DNA of 64,000 nt. Source: Verrucomicrobiota bacterium. GTDB taxonomy: Bacteria; Verrucomicrobiota; Verrucomicrobiia; Opitutales; Opitutaceae. Shown in pieces: positions 1 to 6,877 of this stretch. The position numbers and the translations under genes were made by a program. Each line of letters opens with the position of its first letter. The stretch's first letter is position 1. Location of the stretch: NCBI GenBank assembly GCA_016222805.1, contig JACRQG010000031.1:1-64000 (forward strand), given 5' to 3'. Under the pieces are notes generated by a model that was not told the DNA's origin, searched no databases, and saw only the letters and a program-made list of their open reading frames with translations.

Positions 1-1
1 G

Positions 2-115
2 ATCGCCGACAGCGACGCCAAAGACTCCCCCGGCCGCGAGTGCTTCGTGCTGCACTACAGCACTCCGGCCGGCGAGGCCGCCATTGCGCCCACCCAGGCG
101 TGGCCGGCCACCTGA
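2..115 (+). CDS. C-terminal end of a phage structural gene (partial)
   Basis: Only the last 37 codons are inside the window; the reading frame is open from the left edge to the TGA at 113-115. The residues include GRECFVLHYSTPAG and end in AWPAT. It sits 18 bases upstream of the tail-tube-like gene on the same strand, the place where phage genomes often carry a tail terminator or minor tail protein. The piece is too short to assign a family. Its reality rests on position and on the lack of a better frame. Confidence 0.5.
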   Translation: MADSDAKDSPGRECFVLHYSTPAGEAAIAPTQAWPAT

Positions 116-133
116 ACTTTCCTCCAACCTACC

Positions 134-676
134 ATGAACAAAGCCCGCACAGTCATCGGCGCGCATGCCTTCTTCTTCCGCGACGGCGCCGCCTTCACCG
201 TCCCCGCCGCCGGCACTTGTGGCCGCGCGGCCAAACCCGGCGCCGCTGATCCCGCCTGGCTGGATCTCGGGGTCAGCGATTGGACGCTCACTCCGCAAAA
301 CAAGACCTCCGACTTCATGGCGCCCGCTCCCGGCGCCCGGGTGCTCTACGACAAGATCACCACCGCGAAGGGCCTCAAGCTGAAGGGCAAGATCATGGAG
401 CTGCAGAACCTCACGTGGCAGCTCTTGCTCGGCACTCTCGCGCTGCCGGCGAGTCCGGCCGCGGGTGGGCAGTACAACCCCCTGGAAGGCGATCCCGTGG
501 TGCGCGGCTGGCTGCAGCTCCAGCAGTACAACCAGGCCAACACCCTGATCAACACGACCGACTACTTCGTCGCCCTGACGCTGCCGGGCGATGTCGAGTT
601 CGGCGAAAACCCGGTCGATGTGAACGTCGAGGCCGATCTCCTCTTCTCGACGCTCAACACCGGCACCCTCGCCTGA
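134..676 (+). CDS. Phage major tail (tube) protein-like
   Basis: The 180-residue product has no signal peptide or membrane segment and the size and beta-rich composition of siphovirus tail-tube subunits. Visible stretches are LDLGVSDWTLTPQNKT near residue 45, a central LKLKGKIMELQNLTWQLLLGTL, and a C-terminal VDVNVEADLLFSTL. Tube subunits often read this way, with alternating strands and a hydrophobic LTW-type core. It lies at the start of the visible tail operon, upstream of the chaperone and tape-measure genes, where the tube gene normally sits. The call comes mainly from context. A capsid-decoration or other structural protein is possible. Confidence 0.5.
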   Translation: MNKARTVIGAHAFFFRDGAAFTVPAAGTCGRAAKPGAADPAWLDLGVSDWTLTPQNKTSDFMAPAPGARVLYDKITTAKGLKLKGKIMELQNLTWQLLLGTLALPASPAAGGQYNPLEGDPVVRGWLQLQQYNQANTLINTTDYFVALTLPGDVEFGENPVDVNVEADLLFSTLNTGTLA

Positions 677-827
677 AGAACCGGTGAAGAACGCGAGACA
701 CTGGAAGAACGCGAGACGGAGAAAACACGGAAGAACGCAAGACCGCGCCTCCCGCGCTCCCAAGTCTTCCTGAGTCTCCCTCTCTTCCACGTCTCCAGAT
801 TCTTCCGCGTCTTCCTCCTTTCCGCCG
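677..827 (+). repeat. Purine-rich then pyrimidine-rich intergenic repeat block
   Basis: The first part repeats GAAGAACGCGAGAC about every 18 bases (around 678-740). The second part carries the opposite composition, with CTTCC and GTCTTC/GTCTCC units (around 762-820). The two halves are roughly inverted copies and could fold into a long imperfect hairpin. The 15-mer GTCTCCCTCTCTTCC at 774-788 recurs exactly at 6857-6871. No gene is seen in the block. Confidence 0.6.
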
Positions 828-1748
828 GTGCCTTCTCCCAACTTCACCGCTGACAACACGCCGCCTGTGGCGGTGCCGCGCGCCGACGAGACGCCTGCCA
901 ACGGTGCGCCGGCCGGTGTGCCGTTTGGCAGCCAGGCGCCAGACAACACGGCGCCGGCCGGTGTCGCGTTGGGTGTGGGAGCGCCTGCCAATGCCGAACC
1001 GGTGGCAGTGCCCCGCGCTTCCGAAGTGCCCGACGCTGCTGCTCCCGGTGTTGTTCCCGGTGCGACCAGCGCGGCCGACAACAGCCTCCCCGGCGCCATC
1101 CCGCGCGAGTCTCAAAGCCCGGACAACACCGCGCCGGGCGCCGTGGCGGTGTCCACTCCGCCGCATGATGGCAACGCCCCGGTCGCGGTCCCTCGCGACA
1201 GCCAGGTCCCGGCAGATGGGGCGCCTGGCGCTGTGCCCGGCGCTACCGCCGTCCTGGAGGACGCCTCTCCGGTCGCGGTCGCGCGGGGTGATCAGACTCC
1301 TGACCACGCGGCCCCCGGTCCTGTGCCGCCGGGCAATTCCACCGGCACGCTCAGTGCGCCCCAGCAGGTCGGGTACACCCCGGTCCTCGGCGCTCTCACA
1401 GACGAAACCATGCACACACCCACCCTCAGCTTCGTCGGCAATCTCGCCCTCAACCAGGTCTTCGGCTTCTACAAGGCGCCGGCCGCTTGCGCCATTACCG
1501 GTGTCCAGCTCTCGGTGCAAAAAGCGCCAGCGGGCGCCGATGTGATCATCGAGTTGGTCGATGCCGACGGCATCTCACTTGCGCGTACTGCGACGCTCCC
1601 AGCCGGCCAGTCATTCGCGGCCGTCGCCTTCGGCACTGCGCTCCCGCTGCTCAACGCCGCGATCGTCCGCGCAAAAGTCACGCAGATCGGCACGGGCAAC
1701 AATCCCGGCGCCTATCTCACGGCCAACTTGATCGTGCAACTCACGTGA
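828..1748 (+). CDS. Repeat-rich phage fibre/decoration-like protein
   Basis: The 306-residue product starts at a GTG at 828, the first start after the intergenic repeat block. Residues of about 8 to 165 are a chain of degenerate units about 15 residues long, built on the pattern PVAVPR-xxxx-PDNxAPGAVP. They are rich in Ala, Pro, Gly and Val and suggest an extended stalk. Residues 175-306 look like a compact beta-sandwich (TPTLSFVGNLALNQVFGFY, then VIIELVDADGISLART) and may be a head or binding domain. Its place among tail genes suggests a virion surface fibre or decoration protein. I recognise no specific family. The antisense frame is open only because of the repeats. Confidence 0.6.
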   Translation: MPSPNFTADNTPPVAVPRADETPANGAPAGVPFGSQAPDNTAPAGVALGVGAPANAEPVAVPRASEVPDAAAPGVVPGATSAADNSLPGAIPRESQSPDNTAPGAVAVSTPPHDGNAPVAVPRDSQVPADGAPGAVPGATAVLEDASPVAVARGDQTPDHAAPGPVPPGNSTGTLSAPQQVGYTPVLGALTDETMHTPTLSFVGNLALNQVFGFYKAPAACAITGVQLSVQKAPAGADVIIELVDADGISLARTATLPAGQSFAAVAFGTALPLLNAAIVRAKVTQIGTGNNPGAYLTANLIVQLT

Positions 1749-1777
1749 CCCGCCTCTGCACCCACCCAGCACCCACC

Positions 1778-3343
1778 ATGCACCGCTTCATCCTCGTTCT
1801 CTTCGCCGCCAGTGCCGCTTTCGGGCAGGCGGTGATCCCCTGGGAAGACATCGGCAACAAACCCACGACGCTCGCCGGCTATGGCATCACCGCCACGAGT
1901 GCCAATGTCGCCGCTGCCGTCTCTGACGAGACCGGCTCCGGCGCGCTGGTCTTCGCCAACTCGCCGACGCTCGCCAGTCCGACGATCAACTCCGGCACGT
2001 TCAATGGGACGTTTGGCGGGAATCCGACGTTTTCCGGCAATCTCACTGTCAGCGGTGCGGGGACCAGCAGCGTTGGCGGAAACTTCCAAGTCGGCACACC
2101 CAATGGTAACGACTACCTCCTGAAACCAGGGACCGACACCGCTACCGGTTCGCTGAGTCTTCAAGCGGGGGCGGGTTCGGCGCTCTACGGCGGCAGCCTG
2201 AAGTTGTATTCTGGTGCGCACGCCAGTCGTCCCGGATGGGTGTGGGTTGGGCTCGGAAGCGGTTCCTCTGGTCGGAAGTTCGTGGTGTCCGAAGTGGGTC
2301 TCGACAGCGGATCCGAGAAATTTTCGGTAGACGCCAACGGCCACACGACGGCTGCCGGCAATCTCGCAGTCAACGGGGGCGCGCGCGTTTCTGGTGCCGC
2401 CGACACTGCTTCGAGCGGCGCGCTCAGCCTGAAGGTCGGGCGGATCGCAGGCTCCCCCGCCAATGCCACCGATGCTTTCGTCGGCATCAACGACAGCGGC
2501 GGGCCGGCCGGCATCGCGGGGGACCTCGTGTATATCCCGCGAAGCACGACGGGCATCGGGACGGGCCACAAGTGGTTTGGCCACAACTCGGGCGCCATCG
2601 CGCAGCGGATGTCTCTCTCGTACCTCGGTGACCTCGATGTCAGCAGCGCCAACGTCGGGCACTCGTTGACTCGTAACGGCCTGAACGGTGCCGGTGCGGC
2701 ATCGGTGGTGGTGATCGCAAGCGATGCGAAGACTGCCAACGACGAGATTGGTCTGTCGTTCAATGCGCAGGACTCCGGTTCGGCCGCGCAGAACTACGGC
2801 GCGATCCGCGCCAAGATCACCGACACGACATCTGGCAGCGAAGACGCTGCGGTAGTCGTCTACGCGACGACCGCCGGCAATACGTCTACCCGTGCGGCAT
2901 CGTTCTCAGGTGTGGGCTCCGCCATCAAGGGCACAACCAGCAACGACAACGCCGCGCCTGGAGACGCGGGAGAGTTCATCTCCAGCACTTTGGCGTTCGC
3001 GAGCCGGATTGCCGTCACCACGGGGACTGCTGCGAACATCACCAGCGTTGTGCTTACCGCCGGTGATTGGGATGTCGACGGGGTCGTGAGTGTCGGCGCC
3101 ACCGGCGCCACCATGTCATACATTGCCGGGGGCTCGTCGACGGTGAGTGCAGGGCTGATCGAGCACCAGTTTACGCAGCTCTACACCCCTTCCGTGTCTG
3201 CCTCGGTCACGAGCAAGGCACCGATCCCGATTACCCGGTACTCCCTTTCCGCAACCACGACAGTCTACCTCGTGATCGAATGCGGGTTTAGCGCGGGGAC
3301 TGTCGAGGCGTACGGACGCATCCGCGCCCGGCGCATCCGCTGA
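1778..3343 (+). CDS. Phage tail-fibre-like protein with signal peptide
   Basis: The frame is open further upstream, but the ATG at 1778 is preferred. It follows the end of the preceding gene, and the protein then begins MHRFILVLFAASAAFGQA, a clear signal peptide. The mature part starts with NKPTTLAGYGIT, a motif common in tail fibres of dsDNA phages. It continues for about 500 residues of Gly/Ser/Thr-rich beta sequence (GNPTFSGNLTVSGAG, FSVDANGHTTAAGNLAVNGG). This is typical of a trimeric fibre shaft. The last 150 residues (around AAPGDAGEFISSTL onward) look like a separate beta-sandwich tip. The signal peptide is unusual for a virion protein assembled in the cytoplasm. About 521 residues. 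Confidence 0.7.
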   Translation: MHRFILVLFAASAAFGQAVIPWEDIGNKPTTLAGYGITATSANVAAAVSDETGSGALVFANSPTLASPTINSGTFNGTFGGNPTFSGNLTVSGAGTSSVGGNFQVGTPNGNDYLLKPGTDTATGSLSLQAGAGSALYGGSLKLYSGAHASRPGWVWVGLGSGSSGRKFVVSEVGLDSGSEKFSVDANGHTTAAGNLAVNGGARVSGAADTASSGALSLKVGRIAGSPANATDAFVGINDSGGPAGIAGDLVYIPRSTTGIGTGHKWFGHNSGAIAQRMSLSYLGDLDVSSANVGHSLTRNGLNGAGAASVVVIASDAKTANDEIGLSFNAQDSGSAAQNYGAIRAKITDTTSGSEDAAVVVYATTAGNTSTRAASFSGVGSAIKGTTSNDNAAPGDAGEFISSTLAFASRIAVTTGTAANITSVVLTAGDWDVDGVVSVGATGATMSYIAGGSSTVSAGLIEHQFTQLYTPSVSASVTSKAPIPITRYSLSATTTVYLVIECGFSAGTVEAYGRIRARRIR

Positions 3344-3352
3344 TTTTCATCC

Positions 3353-3847
3353 ATGAAAACACCAATCCTCGTCTTCTTGCTTTCGCTGGCGGCCGCCGTG
3401 GCTGCCGAGCCCGTCGTGACGGTCGATCTCTATGGCAACGTGTATCTCAACGGGGAGAACACGAGCCAGCAGATCGGCGACTTCGCCCGGAACAACCCGC
3501 AACTCGCACCCCAGGTCGACGGCGCGGTGCGCGACACCGCGCTCGCCGCGCGCAAGCGGATCGCCGACGAGATCAAGACCGCTCAGGATGCCGCTGCGGT
3601 CCTCGTTGCCGCCAAGGAGGCTGAAAAGCAGGCGGCAGTTTTGGCCGCGCAGAAAGCGAGTGCCGATGCCATCGCCGCCAATGCCGCCGACCTGGCCGAC
3701 AAAGAAGCGCAGCTCGCCACCAAGGCGACCCGCGTCGCTGCGCTGGAGGCCCACCTTGCCGCGCTCGGGACCTATATCGCCGGGCTCCGCGGAAAGATCG
3801 CCGGTCTCGGCGGCACTTCCGAACCACCGCCGGCTCTGAGCCAGTGA
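3353..3847 (+). CDS. Small secreted Ala-rich coiled-coil protein in tail operon
   Basis: The 164-residue protein begins MKTPILVFLLSLAAAVAAEP, a convincing signal peptide. A short beta-like stretch follows (VVTVDLYGNVYLNGENTS). Residues 60-150 are a long Ala/Lys/Glu/Asp-rich helix likely to form a coiled coil (DEIKTAQDAAAVLVAAKEAEKQ). It starts 9 bases after the fibre-like gene, so it is probably co-transcribed and may act with it. It could be a spanin-like lysis partner, a fibre chaperone or an envelope protein. Nothing in the sequence decides between these, and I recognise no family. Confidence 0.6.
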   Translation: MKTPILVFLLSLAAAVAAEPVVTVDLYGNVYLNGENTSQQIGDFARNNPQLAPQVDGAVRDTALAARKRIADEIKTAQDAAAVLVAAKEAEKQAAVLAAQKASADAIAANAADLADKEAQLATKATRVAALEAHLAALGTYIAGLRGKIAGLGGTSEPPPALSQ

Positions 3848-3869
3848 CTGCGATCGTTGTTCTCCAGCC

Positions 3870-4346
3870 ATGCCGACTCCCACCTCAGTCTCAAAACTCG
3901 CGGTGATCTTCGCCGGGGAGGATCTCACTGCCCGGTTGCACGATGGCAGTTCTCTGCCGGTGCGGGTGCGCGCCATGCCTGCCCGGCATCTTGGCCGGGT
4001 GCTGGCGCTCTGCACGGACGAGGCCGCGCTCCTCGACTTTGTGTGCCTGGTGCCGGCGGCTGAGGGCGAAGCACAGCCGGTGCCGGGCTGGTCGCGGGTG
4101 CCGGAAGGGTGGGCCGACAACCTCACCGACGCCTCGCACGCCGAACTGCTGGAGGCCGCGCACCGGCTAAATTTCTCCCGCGCTGCGAACTGGGGGAGGC
4201 GGCAGATCGCGGCGAAGCAGTTTCAAGCGCCGCTCCTCCTCGAGGCCGACGAAGCCCTGGCCCCGGTGGTCGAGAAGATGACGCGTTTGCTGCTCTCGTC
4301 GTTGCCGTTGTCCGTGCCACCGGGCGCACCTGCGACGAGGTACTAG
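3870..4346 (+). CDS. Tail assembly chaperone, short (0-frame) product
   Basis: The 158-residue protein lies directly upstream of the tape-measure gene, the standard position of tail assembly chaperones (gpG of lambda and relatives). The first part is a small beta domain (KLAVIFAGEDLTARLHDGS), followed by helices (ASHAELLEAAHRLNFSRAANW). The natural-looking sequence ends near VVEK (about 4275). The last 20 residues (LLLSSLPLSVPPGAPATRY) look like out-of-frame translation, while the -1 frame carries a good protein from the same point to 4582. This is the pattern of the G/GT frameshift pair. Assignment rests on position and the two-frame layout. Confidence 0.6.
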   Translation: MPTPTSVSKLAVIFAGEDLTARLHDGSSLPVRVRAMPARHLGRVLALCTDEAALLDFVCLVPAAEGEAQPVPGWSRVPEGWADNLTDASHAELLEAAHRLNFSRAANWGRRQIAAKQFQAPLLLEADEALAPVVEKMTRLLLSSLPLSVPPGAPATRY

Positions 4347-4582
4347 ACGGCTTTACCCTCCACCAACTCCTCGCGATCCGCGACGACGCCGATCGCGCCG
4401 AGGCCCGGACTGCGCTCTCGTACCTCCAAGCCGTGCGGCAGGCGATTCCGGCCGCCCTCGACGACAGCGCACGCACCCAGGCCAGTTTCCGCGACTTCGA
4501 AGCCGCCCTCGTGGCCCGCGCCAATGGTCAGCCGGAGACGCGGCGCGAACGCCGCTGGGCTCCCTCTCGGCGCAAGACGTAA
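4271..4582 (+). CDS. Tail assembly chaperone extension in the -1 frame
   Basis: From about 4271 the -1 frame relative to the preceding gene encodes a plausible helical domain (DDAFAALVVAVVRATG, FTLHQLLAIRDDADRAEA, TALSYLQAVRQAIPAAL) ending at 4582. Upstream of 4271 this frame reads as Arg-rich nonsense. No ATG, GTG or TTG occurs in it between 4271 and the start of the good sequence. It is therefore most simply made as a fusion to the upstream protein by -1 frameshifting, as in the lambda gpG-gpGT pair. I see no textbook slippery heptamer; G-GCC-CCG at 4259-4265 and G-CGT-TTG at 4282-4288 are imperfect candidates. A true frameshift mutation or sequencing error is the alternative. Confidence 0.55.
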   Translation, partial: REDDAFAALVVAVVRATGRTCDEVLDGFTLHQLLAIRDDADRAEARTALSYLQAVRQAIPAALDDSARTQASFRDFEAALVARANGQPETRRERRWAPSRRKT

Positions 4583-4593
4583 CGAACAGTGCG

Positions 4594-4682
4594 AAAACAA
4601 CTCAACCCACCAAGGCGGACTCCTGACATGTTGCCCATCCGGGACCGCAACACTTCGGCGGGCGCGGGTGGAGAGTTGTTTT
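4594..4682 (+). promoter_or_regulatory. Long stem-loop before the tape-measure gene
   Basis: AAAACAACTC at 4594-4603 is exactly complementary to GAGTTGTTTT at 4673-4682, and an inner CCACC/GGTGG pair extends the stem. The structure fills most of the 114-base gap between the chaperone frame and the tape-measure start at 4697. It ends in a T-run (TTTTT), so it could be a leaky terminator, an RNA-stability element or a translational control element for the tape measure. Confidence 0.45.
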
Positions 4683-4696
4683 TGCACAAGTCCTAA

Positions 4697-6832
4697 ATGG
4701 CAACCGACTCCCAACTCTCCATCTTGATCGACATCCGCGCGCAGCTCGCCGAGCTGACACGGGCGCAGGAGGGTTTTCGCGGCGCGCGGGAGGAGGCGCA
4801 GTCCTTCGGCAGCGCCCTGCGCACCGGTCTTGGCATCGACTTGGCGCGGCGCGGGCTCGACCTCCTCACCAATTCGATCCGGCAGTCGGTCGGGGAGGCG
4901 TTCCGGCTGGCCGGGGCCATCAAGGACCAGTCGGAGAATCTGAGCCTCTCGACCGAGGCATACCAGGTGCTCGGCCATGTGCTCAAAGAGGCCGGCGGCG
5001 ACATGCAGTTGCTCACGCAGTGGATCGCCCAGAGCAACCGCAGCCTCGCCGAGGCGCGGAATCTCGCCAGTGGTGCAGCCGGCGCTTACCGCACGCTCGG
5101 ACTCGACCCGGCGAAACTCGAAGGGCTCGCGGTGGAGCACCGGCTCGAGACCATCGCCCGGGCCATCGCTCAGGCGAAAGACCAGACGGCGGCGTATGGC
5201 GCTGCTTCGCAAATCGTCGGCTCCCGCAACCTGCCCACGCTGCTCGGTGCGATGCGCACGCTGGCGGCAGAAGGTTTCGGGCCGCTCGCCACAGCGGCGC
5301 GCGCCGCTGGGCAGGTAATGGAGCGCGACACCGTGCTCGCACTCGATCGCGCGGCCAAGCAGATCGAAAAAGCCCGGCGGCAGCTTCAGATCCAACTCGG
5401 CAAGGATCTGGGCCAGCTCCTGGCGGAGCAGCCGGCGTTTTTCGCGGAGGCGACTGGCGGGCTGTTCGACGCTTTCGACGTCTTGATCCGACGCCCCTTC
5501 CAGGGGATCGGCGCCATGACCGCCAACGCGATAAATTTCGCGGAGGGCCGGGGCTTCACCTTCCTGGAGGAAGCGAATGCGCTGCAGCGTCGTCTGCAGG
5601 CGGAACTCGACGCAGCGGAGAAAGCAAAGGAGACGGCTGACCGCCGGGCGCGCGCCGACGCCGCTTCCGCTGAGGCCGCGCAGCTTCAGCGGCTCGCCGA
5701 GGCGGAGCTGGCGCTCGCCCGCGCCCAACTGGAGCGCCAAGCCGCAGAGTCCGATCCGCTCGTGAGCAACGAAGCGGTCCGGCGCGACAAGATCCTCGCT
5801 GCCCTCGAAAAGGAGATCGCCGCCCGCAAGCGTCTGCTCGCCCTCCAGGCCGAGCCCGCGGCCAGCGGTGCTGCCAACGAAGATCCCGCCGCGCGCCAGT
5901 TGCGGCAGGCGAAGGGCGAAGCGGAACTGCAGGCCGCCACGGCGGCGCACACGTCGCTCAAATATCCGCTGGGTGCCCGCGCGCGGGCTGGCATCGCTGC
6001 CGCCGGGGTGGAAGACCCGCGGCGCAATCCCAACGCGCTGCAGCTTCGGGAGGGGATAGGGGCCGGGGTGGACCAGTGGATTGCCGCGCTGGGCTCCCGG
6101 GGTGAGCAGGCCGCCGCAGCGGTGCAGGCGTCGCTCGGGGCCACGGTGCAGGGAATCGGCGATGGCATTTTCGGCTGGCTGACCGGTGTGGAGTCTTTCG
6201 GCAACGCGATGCGCAATCTCGTCGGCTCGATCTTCCGCACGATGCTGCAGACGGTGGTGCAGATGGGGGTGCAGTGGCTGGTCAACACCGCTCTGATCAA
6301 GACAGGCATGTTGAGCATCGAAGCCACTGCCGACGGTCTCCGGGCCGCGCGGGTCGTGAAGGAGAATGCCGCGGAGGCGGCGACGATGCCCGCCAAGATG
6401 AGCGGTGCCGCGGCGGCGTCGGTGTCGTCGTTTGGCCTGGCGGCGGTCCTCGGCATCGCTGCGTTGCTGGCTGCCATGGCTGCGTTTGGCGGCTTCCGGG
6501 AGCACGGTGGCGGGGTGGTGGCTGGCCGCGCGTATGTGGTCGGCGAAAAACGGCCTGAGCTCTTTGTTCCGCACACCGGTGGCACGATCATCCCTTCCCT
6601 GGAGGGCTTGTCGGTCGCCCCGGCGGCCGCGGCGGTGTCGGTGGCGGCGCCGTCGGTCTCCGCTTCGGCGACGCTGGCGGGCGCGGCGGGATCCGCGGGG
6701 AGTGGCCGGCCGCAGCGGTTGATCGCCATCGTCCCCGACCTCGCTTCGGCCCGCGCGCTGCAACGGGATCCGAACTTCGAGAACGTGATCGTCGATGTCG
6801 TGCAGCGCCGCCGTGGCGAGATCCTCGGTTAA
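4697..6832 (+). CDS. Phage tail tape measure protein
   Basis: The 711-residue protein sets tail length and lines the tail lumen during assembly. N-terminal helices (QLSILIDIRAQLAELTRAQEG) and the following Ala-rich helical region are typical. Residues of about 300-390 are a charged coiled coil (AEKAKETADRRARADAASA). Around 580-600 is a hydrophobic segment (FGLAAVLGIAALLAAMAAF), followed by the C-terminal signature HGGGVVAGRAYVVGEKRPELFVP seen at the end of many siphovirus tape measures. By the usual rule of about 0.15 nm per residue the tail would be near 105 nm. It follows the chaperone pair and precedes the minor tail genes, the canonical order. The start at 4697 has no strong ribosome binding site. 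Confidence 0.85.
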   Translation: MATDSQLSILIDIRAQLAELTRAQEGFRGAREEAQSFGSALRTGLGIDLARRGLDLLTNSIRQSVGEAFRLAGAIKDQSENLSLSTEAYQVLGHVLKEAGGDMQLLTQWIAQSNRSLAEARNLASGAAGAYRTLGLDPAKLEGLAVEHRLETIARAIAQAKDQTAAYGAASQIVGSRNLPTLLGAMRTLAAEGFGPLATAARAAGQVMERDTVLALDRAAKQIEKARRQLQIQLGKDLGQLLAEQPAFFAEATGGLFDAFDVLIRRPFQGIGAMTANAINFAEGRGFTFLEEANALQRRLQAELDAAEKAKETADRRARADAASAEAAQLQRLAEAELALARAQLERQAAESDPLVSNEAVRRDKILAALEKEIAARKRLLALQAEPAASGAANEDPAARQLRQAKGEAELQAATAAHTSLKYPLGARARAGIAAAGVEDPRRNPNALQLREGIGAGVDQWIAALGSRGEQAAAAVQASLGATVQGIGDGIFGWLTGVESFGNAMRNLVGSIFRTMLQTVVQMGVQWLVNTALIKTGMLSIEATADGLRAARVVKENAAEAATMPAKMSGAAAASVSSFGLAAVLGIAALLAAMAAFGGFREHGGGVVAGRAYVVGEKRPELFVPHTGGTIIPSLEGLSVAPAAAAVSVAAPSVSASATLAGAAGSAGSGRPQRLIAIVPDLASARALQRDPNFENVIVDVVQRRRGEILG

Positions 6833-6877
6833 TCCCGTTTCTTCCCGGTCTTCCCCGTCTCCCTCTCTTCCGTCCCT
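6833..6877 (+). repeat. Pyrimidine-rich CTTCC/GTCTTC spacer
   Basis: The short gap between the tape measure and the next gene is almost wholly made of CTTCC and GTCTTC/GTCTCC units. It includes the 15-mer GTCTCCCTCTCTTCC (6857-6871), also found at 774-788. It has no recognisable ribosome binding site. Confidence 0.55.

Noticed and set aside
677-827. Possible CRISPR array in the repeated GAAGAACGCGAGAC region
   Set aside because: Units are short, degenerate and spaced only a few bases apart, with no unique spacers of normal length and no cas genes.
654-1520. 288-codon - strand frame across the repeat protein
   Set aside because: It is open because the opposite repeat is in register; its composition is Arg/Gly-rich without domains.
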